DNA of 64,000 nt from Siniperca chuatsi (lineage: Eukaryota > Chordata > Actinopteri > Centrarchiformes > Sinipercidae): assembly GCF_020085105.1 (NCBI RefSeq), contig NC_058046.1, positions 12,866,175-12,930,174 on the forward strand, read 5' to 3'. Below, piece by piece: positions 1 through 12,299 of this stretch. Position numbers and translations under genes: made by a program. The notes below the pieces were generated by a model. That model was not told the DNA's origin. It searched no databases and was given only the letters and a program-made list of their open reading frames with translations. The first letter of the stretch is position 1; every line of letters starts with the position of its first letter.

Positions 1-3000
1 CTTTTGAATAAATTGCAAGATTACACAAGGAGACTGGCCTTGGAAGAAGGTGGACGCATGAGGGAGTGGGGCCCTGAGAAAGAGGAGTTATGCCGGCATG
101 GCGTGCTGGACGCGCCGGCCATAGAGATTAGAAAGGAGAGGAGAGAGCAAGCAGGCGCTGCCAGCGATAACAGCAGGAAAGATAATAAAGGAGGAAGGTG
201 TTTCCTGTGAGCATTCCCTCAGGAAAAGGCCTCTTCCATCCTCTACTATTGGTTTATTGTGGACTAGATGCAGGCTAAAGGCTTGATCACTTTCTTTAAC
301 TGATTTGCTGTAAGCTTGCAAATGAAATAAAACTCTACTGATATTTGCTATCACAGGAAGAGAGGGAATTGCAGTCCATTTAAAGCACATACTGCACATA
401 CAGATGGACATGCAAGCATATACAGATGCACGCATACACATCCAAGCTCTTAAGAGCCTATTGTGTTTGCTATCCTTCACCTTAGTCAAGACAAACAATG
501 CTTTTGGCTCGTAACACATGGCCTCACTGACTCAGATGGTTGCTGTCCCTCTTGTGATGCTATTAGCTATTGTCCTGATGTTCCGCTCCTCTAACTCTGA
601 AGATGAACTCATGTGTGATTCAGCTTTGGCCTCTCCAGATGTCACAGGTGCTCTCAATTTCATCACAAATTAGATGCTCAATCACGTTACTTCTAACTTC
701 TGTGAACCCCCATCACAGAGAAACGTCACCACCAATAGTGTTTAAAATTTCAGCCCCAACCGGAGCGTGCTGAATAAAGCTTTGTTTGGCTGTGCTGTGT
801 TTGCAAGCTGTTGGTTCCAGTTGAAAGAGCCGCTACCGCTAGGAACCAGAGCATGCCCCAGCTGACTTTTAATCACACTCACCCAAGCACTGGCTCAGTC
901 ACTGAAAGTAGTAGGCCTGTAATTAGATGACAATGGGCCCCTCTCTGGTGCACATATTGATTACTGACGGGTGGCCACAGAGTTATTGATCAAAGACATA
1001 GGCACAGGAAGTGTAGGGAGCGCAACAGGCCTGGTATAGATGGTTGGCTGTGTGAACAACAGGTGACAGACATCTTACAGGCCCAAATCTAGCTCTGGCC
1101 TGCTGTAAATAATTATATCTTGAGAAAATTTGCCACCCATGAGAAGCTATGCTTCAAGAAAGAAATCTAATGGCAAAGGTCCTTTGAGATGAAGCACAAC
1201 TAGCCATTATTACCCAGTTATAATGGAACTGATGGTACAGAGTCACTAAATGTAAGCTGTTAATACTGGATAGTGTACCTGAATTGACCATTTGTGATGC
1301 CCCATCCCTCTTTATTAATGTTGCTACGCCTGTCAGGCTTTCCATTCTCGCATGGCACTTCAGTTTACAATGAAACAGTGGCAGATTTATCAACTCAAAA
1401 TTCCTAGTCATTTTTGAAACAATCCTTCCTTGATTTCAGACAGAGGGGCGACAAACGCAGGCTTTTTAATTATAGCCGGCAACCATCGGTTAGCATAATT
1501 ATAGCTGGCTGAAATGACGTTAGCAGGTTTTATTAGCTGTAGCTAGCTAATTAACCTTCTTGAGTAAGTTTACGTTGTTTCCGGCTGACTTTATAATGTT
1601 CAAGCTCACTAATTTTAAAATGAGAATCTTGTAAAAGGGATCTTAAATATAAATTTGATGGCTATATATATTATATAATGCTAATATACTGAGTCTAAAG
1701 GTGCATGTCCCAGGTGAAAAGTCACCATGTGGAAGATATGGAAATAAATTTCTTGTTTTGCAGTGTAGTCCTAGTTAGCTAGTCCTCGTATTATAAGTAT
1801 AATAAGTAAAATGTAAGACCAGGCTATTTTGTTTTTGCATAACCCTTTTTGGATGCTTAGCTCACATACTTGGACAAGCAAGACATCAGTTAGATGTCGT
1901 TTGTAGTTTGTATTTTCACTTTAAACCTTACATGAAAAAAGTCTTTTAGGATGAGGTCTTACCTCAAGGTGTGTAAATGTTTGTATGAGTTCCAAGTTAT
2001 GTGAATATGATATGAGCAAAGCATAAGTTATATACAGCTAACATACTTTGTGTTGCACTGCAGCCAGCTAAACCGAGCGCGCACCCTGACCTCAGCCCCA
2101 GATGGACTTGGCTTAACCCCAGACCTTGTAAACTCCTAGAAACATCCCTGGTCGGATATGAAGAGGACTTTTTTATGTAACCTATAACCCCACAAAATAA
2201 TGTAATATGAATGCTCCTTGGCCTTGGAAGTAACGATGGATTAGATTACTACTGTAGGTAAGCAAGTTGGCCAGACAAGCTAACATTTGCAGCTTAGAGC
2301 AGACAAACACACTGTTTAATCCATTTGTTTTGAAAAGGCTAAAAGAACCCTCCAAACTCTTTTACTACAGCCTCATACACAACATTTCTGCATGTAGAGA
2401 AATCCAAAGCTTGACTGTGTTATGATTGCTAGGCTGCGATTGGTAAATTGCTGTTTGCGGGAGGGGTTTGGCGAGCAGTCAATAGACCGATCAATTTTCT
2501 GAGATGCATAAACTGTGGTCACTAGTAATAACTTGAGTTCCTTCTTGCAAATGATTAACTGCAGGGAGAAAAAAACAATAATGTTTAGCTGTATGTTATC
2601 TGATACTTGAAGGGATTTACTAAATTGGCCATAGTTAAGTATCCTTTAACTATTATAAATCCCACTTAGAGTTACATCAACATGAACTCTGAACTTTTGA
2701 GCAAAATCTCATCAGTTACCACTTGTTCCACAGTCATACATGGGCCAGAATGTGTAAAATACAGTAGCTCATTCAAGTATGAATAATCCCCAGTGTTGGT
2801 TGAATGAATCAAGGGGCTGCAAAACACGTGTTAGTACTGTGTGACGAGGCCTAGACTCTGGTGAGGTGGAAGTGGTCCAGCTGGGATTCCACCTCTCTCC
2901 TCCCCTGGCATGCTTGCCTCAGATATCACTCTGATGTCATGGGAGAGGCAGCAATGATCAGACCAGGAGGCCCTCCTCACCTCTGAGTGGAGGTGAAAAT

Positions 3001-3960
3001 GTCACAGGTTACAGATAGTTGAGTGGGGGAGAAAAAGTAATATGCATCAGGTTCCGTCTCTCAGCCCTGCTTCCTGCTTCCAACACGAATTGCATCATAT
3101 GAGAGCTGATATTGTGTCTGGTGGGTGTGCTTTCAGATATGTAGCTGAGCTCTCATGGCTGAAAGTGTAATAATGACTAGTTGTATGCCATACAGCCCTG
3201 TTCTAAAGACCCAGGGGCCCCTCAGGAAGTCATGGGTACCGGGAATCCGCTCGGTGTGACGACAGGAGCAGGCTGTCTCACATTGCACTCTGCTAATTAC
3301 TCCTGTTTGGCGCTTCAGTTTACAGTAGTGAAAACAGTAGTGAAAACAGTAGTGACGTTTCTCAAGGTCCAGGAAGAAATATGGCTCTTCTGATTCACAC
3401 CATGACTAATCCGTTGCTTTTCAGGAGAGGAACTAACAGAGTTTTTCCTGAGAGACTTGCAATACAGAGACGCAGTGTCTCGTGTGAAAGGCTTTTCAAG
3501 TGTCCCTCCCTTCACCCCCCACACTGTGAGAACATTAAAAACCATACACTGTATCCCCTCTCATACATGTACTTCAGCTTGCAGAGCTTTCCATGTTGAT
3601 GCAATTATCCCCTGGTAATTCCCCTGCTTTATAAAATACTTGATGTTTTAGTTGATGCTCTCTGTCTGCACGCCTCGTGCCTGTGGATAAAAGCCAGTGG
3701 TTTCTTCTTGTTTTTCTGCTTTTATGTGGGAAAACCATGTGCTTACAACGTCCAACCTTTGGTTTGAGTGTACTAGGACCATTACACAGGCATTGTGTTA
3801 TGTGTTTTGCTCATGAATTGTATCAGCCTATAAATGCACACTTATATACTAGTGGTTTGCACATCCCTCCCCCTGCATCTTCTTATCCTTGAAGTATTTT
3901 TGCATCATCTATCTTTGTTGACACTTTGTATTGATAGTTATGTTAGGTCTTTCATATTTT
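1..3960. other. Intergenic DNA, no gene seen
   Basis: Open frames here are short (the longest is 143 codons on the - strand at 88-519), begin or end without plausible splice sites, and resemble no family I know. The stretch is AT-rich with scattered homopolymers. A short tandem repeat of period 12 (unit about cagtagtgaaaa, nearly three copies) sits at 3322-3355. I see no RNA gene or other structured element. Confidence 0.6.
3322..3355. repeat. Short tandem repeat, 12-bp unit
   Basis: The unit cagtagtgaaaa recurs almost three times in direct succession. It lies in non-coding DNA and is probably a minor replication-slippage product. Confidence 0.7.
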
Positions 3961-3961
3961 A

Positions 3962-4212
3962 GGGCTGCAACAAATCATTATTTTCATTATTGATCAATCT
4001 GCAGATTCTTATATCCATTAGTTGATTAATCATGTTTTCTATAAAATGTCAGAAAATAGTGAAAAATGCGCATCATACTGTCACTTCCCAGAGCCTAAAG
4101 TGATGTCTTCATACTGTATGCCTTGTATTTTGTCCAACCAGCAGTTTAAAACCCAGCGATTAATCGATTATTAAAATAGTTGCCACTTAATTTTCTGTCG
4201 ATCTAATAATCA
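3962..4212 (+). repeat. 'GGGCTGCAAC' dispersed teleost repeat (hAT-like MITE)
   Basis: Starts with tagggctgcaacaaatcatt and continues with the 'ttgattaatc', 'ctataaaatgtcagaaaatag' and 'gattaatcgatta' blocks that I recognise from a very common fish short interspersed element of hAT type. The 3' terminal inverted repeat is missing or degraded, so the right edge is approximate. No coding capacity. Confidence 0.6.
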
Positions 4213-6385
4213 CGTCAGTTTCTAGTTCAAACATAAGACATAATGGACCACACTTTTTCTGTCCTGGCTGTTGGGTAATAATACTTCAGTCTCTCCTTCA
4301 CCCTGCTGTGTCTCTCATCTCTTCCTCTCCATTGCTGATCCCATTTTCTCCTTAGTAAAACAGGAAGAGGGTGTGTTTGGAGAACCAGAGCCTGAGGAAT
4401 CAAGCCGTTCACCACTGACTGACCGTAGTCTTTGTATGTGTGTGTGTATGCATGCCAGGATAATTGCTTTCAGGGAGCCCCTGAATGCCTTACCCTTGTT
4501 TCTTCAACTCTTCAGAGCTCTGCAGTATTTGCTTTGGGCATTGTGCCCCAAAGTCAACATCTTAAGCCTTGTGTATGTGACATGTTATCTGAAACATGCC
4601 GCTGCATGTGGGCCTTGCACACATGACCATATTACCAACTCACATGCAAGTGTGAGGAAATATCTGCATGCTCACATGGAAATTTTTCACTTGTCAGTCA
4701 TTTACCACACTATAGTTTCATTCTCTGTATGAGGCTCAGTAGGGGCTCTTCCTCTGGTCTAGTAGGGGCTTCTGCACTGTTGGGATGTGCAGGAATGTGA
4801 GTGCAGCATTGCAGACAGGGTACCAGCCTGGTGAAGCCTGATCTGGTGGGAATTAGAGGTGAGCTGTGCCTCACCCGTTCCCCTCCCAGCAGGAGCTGTC
4901 ATGTCAGCCGTGGCGTCCTGCTGCTGAGCTTCACTCCCATTGGGTGTAGGTCAGGGGCCAGCGTCAGGTCACACCGCTGGCTTCTGCAGCTTTTACTGAG
5001 CTTGCCCTCCTCTTACACAATGTACGACAGTCAGTGTACATGCGATCTGACAACCCACGCCTTGAGCAACAAAAGAAAAGACGAAGGCTGAGGGCATGCT
5101 CTGCATGTCCAGTGCTGTTGGATCGAAACAGTCTGGCCCTTTAATTGGAATCTGGAAAGTTTTTTTATTGCTAGATTTTGTTTTGTGATTCTGAGCTATT
5201 TAACTGCAAATATATGACATTTAGCATTTGGGAGTTGCTGCAAAGTTGCACAAAATTTCCATGGAGCATGGAATGTGCATGAGTTGTTTTATCACGGAAA
5301 ATTTACTTTAAATTACCTACTTTGGTGGCTAATTGCATGCTGGTGGCATTTTGTCTGATAAGATGTTCCTCTGTGAAAAGTCAACAGGCCCCCCTACTTT
5401 TCTGCCGAATGGTGCTTGTTAGCTGTGGAATTTGGTGGGTCTGTCCATGAACAATCAAGGTCAGATAGACACTGAAATAGAATGAGAGATATCTCCTCTC
5501 CTTAGAGTTATGCATGGGAAGGAGAAATGTATAGAGAGGGAGAGGAGCCAATGTGCAAGATGAGGACATATCTGAGGGTTGATGTACAGTATTTTCTGGT
5601 AATGTCAAATTTGTGATCAGTATGTTTCTGTTAGCTCCCTCCAAACAGCCTGTGGAGCATTAAATAAGCATTTGTAATAACTGTGTAATTTAATGCTTTA
5701 TATCCAGCTGTACAGAAGCCTGTAGTGGGAATATAGTGAGTTGATCTGCAGGGGCAGCTGGCTTTAACTCTAGAGGCTCAAAGTCATGACAGATGGCAGC
5801 TGGATGGCAGAAAGGAAATCTCAGCGTCTGCCTTTGAGACTTGCTGTATCTGATCTAAAGAGGTGTCTGCCTAGTGTAGCGTCTCCCGAACAATAACAGC
5901 AGCGGTGGCCAGGCTATTAACAGAACTGTTCCTGCCTGAGCCAAGTGCTGCCTGCTCCTCCTCTACTATATCCATACTTACAATGTAATGCTGTAATCCT
6001 TCCTGTGAAATTTATTATGAATACTATAAATCTTTCCAAGCTTGTCTCTCATTTCCCCCTTTAGCAGTGCAGCTGGGAAGACTCTTGTTCCTCATACCCT
6101 TTTTCTTCTGCCAGAGCAGCAAAATGTTTTCTCTGATGGCCATGTTGGCCTCTGTCACTCTTCTGCTGCTCAGTCCAACAAGCAAAATTCCTCCAACACA
6201 CTGGGTCACTCTTTTGACCCATATTCCGCCTGTATTCCTGCCAGAAGGTAAACTCCAATCAAGAGGCTGATGCGGATGAAAGTCTGGCTGGTTTTAGCAC
6301 TGTTATGCATGCAGATGGTAATTAACCCAAGATTGGAGCCTGATAAAATCTATCCTGCCATATTCAGGGGACCTTTTACAGAATT
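4213..6385. other. Intergenic DNA, no gene seen
   Basis: The longest open frame (4271-4732, 153 codons) has no recognisable domain and contains low-complexity translation. No splice-consistent gene structure, RNA gene or defined repeat edge was found. Confidence 0.55.
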
Positions 6386-6985
6386 TTTAGCCATGCTAGC
6401 AGCTTGGTTCTGGGGATGGCAATGTCGAGGTCCAGACAGAAATATCTTGACAGCAATTAGATGGATTGCCATGAAATTTTGTACAGACCTTTATGGTCCC
6501 CAGAGGATGAATCCTAATGACTTAAGTGATCCCCTGACTTTTCCTATAGTGTCATTAGTAGGTCACAGTTTTCACTTATCTTTGTAAATTTGGTGCAGAC
6601 AGTCACTGTTCACAGATGATGAATCCTTGTGATACCCTGTATTTTCTTAGGTCAAACTTTAATTTTACGATACTTTGGTTTGTGACAAAATACCTGCAAC
6701 ATTCCCATAAGCCTCAGCTGTGTTTAGTTCTAATTTGCTAAATTAGCATGCTAACATGCTAAACTAAGATGGGGAACATGGTAAACATTATACCTACTAA
6801 ACATCAGCATGTTAGCATTGTCATTGTGAACATGTTAGCATGCTGATTTTAGCCTTCAGCTCAAAGCCTCAAAGTACAGCCTCACAGAGCTGCTAGCATG
6901 GCTGCAGACTCCAGTCTTGCTTTTTTGTTTGTTTTTGTTTTTTATTGAATATCTTCCACTCTCTAATTTGTCCTTTGACTGGTGT
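6386..6985 (+). repeat. TTAGCATGCTAA-rich dispersed repeat, copy 1
   Basis: Carries ordered blocks that recur at about 10.42 kb and 46.02 kb: 'ggatggcaatgt', 'agatggattgccatgaaatt', 'ccagaggatgaatcctaat', 'gatcccctgacttttcc', 'cctcagctgtgtttagt', 'gctaacatgctaaactaaga', 'catcagcatgttagcattg' and 'cctcacagagctgctagcat'. It is a family widespread in teleosts, non-coding and of unclear class. Copies 1 and 2 also share the tail 'tattgaa-atcttccactctctaatt', which the 46-kb copy lacks. Confidence 0.75.
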
Positions 6986-8920
6986 TTTGGCACTGTTTCC
7001 TCCTTTTTTAATTGATCTTATTTTGACACTCCCTCAAAGGTCAGAGGTCAAACCTGAGTAATGAAATCTATTGCCTGTAGTGATTGCAGTGTAGACCTGT
7101 TGACCTGGGGATTATCTACGTCAGCCTCAGGTTCAATAGCCTGACAGGTTGAGGTGACTATGGTCAGTGGTGCTCTGTCACTTACTGCTCTCTGAGGAAT
7201 GTTACATCCATACAAATGCATTCCTGGAAGGGGCCCTTAAAAGTCTAAGAGTCTAAAGTCAAAGTGTGGCATAAATTCTACTAAATTCCTTCTTCTGACG
7301 TACTCCATTATGTCGTTGCTGTTGCAGTACCAAGGAATTTGTGTTGCAACAAGTGTCATGCCACAGTCACAGTAGAGCTTTACTATGAGTAACCTACTGT
7401 ATGTCTGTATTATAAACAGTAATATCTGCTGATTTAGACAGTGTTGAAAGAATAAGCAAGCACAATTTATCACCTCTGGGATTTCTTTTCGGGAGGGGGT
7501 TTCTTCAGTCCTGAGACAGCAGCACTGATAGCCTGACCAGCTGAGACATTTACCGCTTTTGTGCTCACTTGTTAAATTAAATCTTTCCTGTTTGTGTCTT
7601 GATGCCCTGAACTGATCCCCATTGGTGTTTCTTCCTTTTTTTTATTAATGGCACTTCAAGAGTGCCAACACAGGAGCAAAGTTTCATTCTCATACAAGGT
7701 CACGCTTTTTTGACATCTATCCACAAACAATGTCCAACACAATAGACTGTAGCTGTAACACCGTTTCTCAGACTCAGTAGTTCACAGTGCATTCACAGTT
7801 GACCAGCTGACCACAGGAGAGTTCATTCTCCATCCCCTGTGTGGTTTCCTCCATCTAGCCAGGGAGGATACTTCACTACCTCCTGTTTACACTTTACACT
7901 GGAGGCCAAAGACAGTGATGGGGACTGGGGAGAAAAATGCCTCAACACAGCAGGGGGCACACACGCCAGCTTGTTTTTAGACTCTAGTCATCCTGCTATT
8001 GTGGGTGCCTTACCCAAGAGTGGCAGGGAGGTCCACAGAGGAAGAAACCGACCACATTGCTACAGAGAGCAATCAGCGCCTACTGACTGGAGCTGATGAA
8101 GGATCATTTCTGTAAAGGAGAAACAAAGCCACTCTGACCTCTGTGAGCCTGGTTCGGCAGCACTGGAAAACATTCCCAGCAAGACAGTTGATTTAACGCA
8201 TGATATTCAGAACACACAAACATGCATGTGTGAGTTTCAATATATGTATATTATTATTTGGTCCAAGCTGAACAATTAGAGTGTTGACATTGAAATAAAA
8301 GTCACTTTGAGATCTGTTAAATTACACTTTAAAAAGAAATCTTAGCTGAGGTTCCCACATTGTTTATTGTGTGCACTTACACTGACTTTCAAATGTGAAT
8401 CAGTGGGTGCCAACTGAGGGGTTTATCAGGCCATGTTGTCCGAGGTGGATGGGGCAGGGCGTGGACCTGTCGTAATCTTGTTTCTAGTATATGAGAGTCT
8501 GGTCTGGACTGGGAGACAGATTTGACCAGTGCCCTCCTCTCTGCTCCAAGGAGGTCCGGCTGATGGATGGGCTCTAATCAGCAGCAGACAGACCTGCCAC
8601 AGGAAACATCTCCCCATCACGTTTACGGAAACCAGCACTTCTCCAGAGACCCCCTGATAGCTGCAGAAGGAGCGGGGGAGGGAAACGAAAAACAATTGGA
8701 TTCTCCCTCATTTTCTGCAAAGAAAATCAGCAGACTGTCTACTGTTCACTGACTAGATTATGATTTACAGGCCTGCTGCCAAATGGCACCCTTGAACAAT
8801 ACAGTGTCACACAGAGCTTGATTAACTTGGAAACAATTGCCAAAAACTTATTTTGGGAGTACGTGACTTGTTGACTTCCCACTGCATTCTGTGTAAAATT
8901 CCTACAACTCTTCTTAGTTA
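6986..8920. other. Intergenic DNA, no gene seen
   Basis: Short unconvincing open frames only. No RNA gene, clear repeat boundary or regulatory element could be supported. Confidence 0.55.
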
Positions 8921-9036
8921 CAACATTTTGGGAAGTATGCTTATTTGCTTTCTTGGTAAGAATGAGATGAGAAGATTGATACCACTCCAATATCTGCACA
9001 GTAAATATGAAACTACAGCCAGCAGCCAGTTGGAGT
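8921..9036 (+). repeat. 'ACATTTTGGGAA' dispersed repeat, 5' part
   Basis: Blocks 'caacattttgggaagtatgc', 'gagatgagaagattgatacc' and 'gaaactacagccagcagcc' match those of a second copy at 30188-30380. The family is one of the commonest short repeats of percomorph fishes. This copy lacks the right-hand inverted repeat. Confidence 0.65.
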
Positions 9037-10415
9037 TTCTCCAATATACATACATCTTAGTTGCTAGAAGTTTCCTGCCTCAATTCATACCATGTTTGCT
9101 TGCTAGTGTAACAAAAGTATAACCACAGCAAGGACTGAATATGTAGCATGTTTTATTCTGTGTTAATTTAAGTTTAAGTATATTTTTCCTGCGAAGCCCC
9201 TCCTCTTCATGTGTGTCTATCTGACCTGTCAGATTTTGTTATGCGCTTTGTGTCCTGGCCAAAGGGCATTTCTACCTCTGACAGGTGAGCTCCCCCCGCA
9301 TGTTGGGATGAGCAAGGCGATGAATTGCCATTGGCTCTGCATGTGAATAGACCGATCAGTCTGCCATGTTGGAATGCTGAGAGCTGTTTGCCTTTTGGGC
9401 CAGTGAAAGCTTGTCACTCTGTATTGTGGTAGCAGAGATTATCCCTTAAAAGAGCCTGTGTATCCTCCTCTCTCTTACCTTTTGTCAAACTCTCTGACCA
9501 TGATCTTGCTGTCATGCCGCATCCTGCCCACTGCATGGACCCATGCAGTCACACTTGCACAGACATGGGCGGTTGGGGGACGGAGGGTCTCCTGCCCTTT
9601 AATTATGGAGGTTTCAGTATTTCAGGTTTCCATTTTTTAAAGTCATCATAACTGAATTTTGTAATTAGGTGGTTTGTTTAATCAAATATCACCAGTATTT
9701 CATTCAACACAATTTTGCATCATGTGTTGTAGAGTCAGTGGTCTTTACAGGCTCATGAATGAAAGGTAAGACAGCAGGTTTAGGCTTGCTCTCTCAGCCG
9801 TAATCCTAAAGGCCCTCAGGGTTGTACCCACCTCAACCATCTGTTAAAAACAACACTCAGTTTCCATGATACTCATGAAAACAGGTACATAAGTTCCTCC
9901 AGGTTCTGTTGAATTTACAAATGAAATATCTCAAACTTCAACTGACACTGAAATGCAACATAAAGTGTGATCTTTCAGGAGGAACCTGTAGAGCAAGGGT
10001 CATGCACAAGAGCACCCCTGGTTGATGAAGGCGTGCCACCCTAAACAAAGACCAACAAAGGCAGGAAGGGCAGGGCCGTTGAACCCTACACCCGGGCCAA
10101 ACCATAGCATCAATTGTATGCATAGAGTGTCAGTGCAGTATGATGGGTAACGCAGACTGTTTTTCCTGTTTTAGTGTTCCCTCTCAGAGGATTCGCCCTC
10201 TGAGAGTAAAGACTAACTTTGGGTCTGCAGTGCAATGTAAACACTCTCAAATTATGGCTCTGGTGTGGATGTTTAGACATCAAAAATGTAACAGTATGAC
10301 TACACAGGGAGGCTGCTTATTGGGTGAAGGCCATTGTCACACACTTTGTTCTTCTTGGCTGCAAATGAAGGAAGACATTGGTTAAAAACAGGAGGGAGGT
10401 TCCTGGATTTTAGCT
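9037..10415. other. Intergenic DNA, no gene seen
   Basis: No open frame with domain-like sequence and no repeat with defined ends. Confidence 0.5.
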
Positions 10416-11115
10416 ACACTAGTAGCAAGGCTCTAAGGATGGCAATGTTGGCCGGTCTGTTCACCACTTTGGTCCAGTCTAAAATATCTCAACAACTATA
10501 GGATGGATTGCTGTGTTGTACAGGCAATCAGATCCCCAGAGGATGAATCCTGATGACTTTGGTGATCCTTTGACTTTTCATCTGGCACCACCATGACATT
10601 CAAATTGTGTCCAATAAGTTGTTTTACGACCTAATACTTGCAAAACTAATCTGCTTCAGCTGTACTTTGTGTTTAGTGCTAATTAGCTAATGTTAGCATG
10701 TGAACATCCTAAACTAAGGTGATAAATGTTACCCGCTAAACATCAGCATGTTACCATTGTTATTGTGAATACATTAGTATGCTAATGTATTATATATGTT
10801 TAGCTCAAAGAGCTGCTCGCATGGCTGTAGACTCTTAAGCTTTATTTATACTCACACGAGACACCGTGGCTCGGGCCTCAGCAGGCGGCATGCAAGCTAC
10901 GAGCATGCACAGAGGCGATTATGCTCAAAAATTTGGAATTGCACTACCACACGCAGTGACGACTTGTGGAGTCTTTGCACTTGACGCAAAATATGTCATG
11001 ATGTCATTTTTGGAGCGTGCACCCTCAGCCAGGGACATTGTAAACATAAACCTAGCATTAGTCTTGCTTTTTTGTTTGTTTGTTTTTTATTGAACATCTT
11101 CCACTCTCTAATTAG
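10416..11115 (+). repeat. TTAGCATGCTAA-rich dispersed repeat, copy 2, with insertion
   Basis: Same block order as the 6.4-kb copy. Relative to that copy, a piece of about 225 bp (roughly 10835-11059) interrupts it between 'ctgtagactc' and 'agtcttgcttttt'. The inserted piece begins ttaagctttatttatac and ends gtaaacataaacctagcatt, whose reverse complement gives a loosely similar end (imperfect inverted repeat). No transposase is encoded. Confidence 0.7.
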
Positions 11116-11523
11116 TCCTAGCACCACTGTGTACCAAGGGTTTGCTCAAATCAAACTAGTCTGTGCAACTTATCATTCAACCACGACAGAAGGCAAAAAG
11201 TGTTTATACCTGTTTCATTGAGAGGGCTAATTGTGCACACTTTTGAAAAATCTTTCTCCAAAGAATTCATGGTATTGCACTTATGGTTTGCACATACGTA
11301 AAGTGATGGAAATAGTTGTATTAAGAATGAAAAAAGAGACCTTAAGAGAGACGTTCAAATGCTGTCTCACTTCCACACACCTGGCCAGTTACTGCATGAA
11401 GTGGACATTCTTCGTCATTTTCTCGTAAGTTTTGGAAGGTTAAAAAAGCAAAAAAGCAAAAAGATGTGTGGGGAAGGCATTTCAGGTGTTGTTTGGTGAT
11501 CCAACAAGCACTTTATTCGATGC

Positions 11524-11660
11524 ATACAGAATCAGAATCAGAAATACTTTTACTATTGATCCCTGATGTGAAACTTTTGTTACAGCTGCTCGCCATCACG
11601 TCAGTGCACACAGGAATAGAAGTTCTAAGCAAATCAAAATATAATACACTATAATGCAGG
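11524..11660 (+). repeat. LINE/SINE-type tail fragment
   Basis: The run 'cagaatcagaatcagaaata' followed by 'cttttactattgatccctga' and 'gttacagctgct' is a degenerate form of a tail I know from fish non-LTR elements (…TCAGAAATACTTTATTGATCCC…). Edges are approximate and there is no coding capacity. Confidence 0.45.
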
Positions 11661-11715
11661 TACTGAATGCTGACCACTAAGTACAGACTTCAAAGTTGCT
11701 AACGTGGTTATAGAT

Positions 11716-12295
11716 TTAAAGTGGTCATATTATGCTTTTTGTCTTTTTCAATTTCTTTATGATGTTATATATCTTTTTTGTGCATGTAATAGGTTTGCAA
11801 TGTGAAAAAGTGAAAAGAGAGTTACCCTCTCTCACAGAAAACACTACACCTGAACTGCCTGAAAACAGCTCGATTGTAGTCCAGCCTTTACTTCTGTAAC
11901 ATATCTACATCACTATGTAACATGCGTCATAATGTACGAATTGAGCAGTTTCCCCAAGTACACCTAAATATGAAATTAAAGTTAGATACCCTCCAGGCTG
12001 TCAATGGGCATAAAGTTGTTACTGTGATGTAGAGACAGTGCACAGTTAAAATGTTACCTATGAAAGATGAATTAGTTACAAATTAATAACTTACCACTCT
12101 AAAACGTCTTGCTCCAGTCTCGGTTGTGAAGCTGGTTTGGGTTGTACAGCTGAACCGAAGCCATAGGTATCGGCTGAAGCGGCGTTGTTTTGGATCACAC
12201 TACATTTTTTGAAAATTAAACCATGTAAACCTGTTTTGGTACAAGCCCAAAATAAAATTATGAACCTGAAAATTAGCATAATATGACCACTTTAA
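11716..12295. mobile_element. MITE with 20-bp terminal inverted repeats
   Basis: The left end reads taaagtggtcatattatgct (from about 11717). The right end reads agcataatatgaccacttta (to about 12294), its exact reverse complement. The 580-bp body has no transposase-like open frame. The inverted ends are a known teleost type. I found no convincing target-site duplication, so the superfamily is left open (hAT is my guess). Confidence 0.75.
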
Positions 12296-12299
12296 GTGT

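Noticed and set aside
88-519. 143-codon - strand frame
   Set aside because: Low-complexity His/Cys/Met-rich translation of CA-rich DNA, with no support for coding.
4271-4732. 153-codon + strand frame
   Set aside because: No recognisable motif and no conserved-looking composition. It overlaps other equally open frames.
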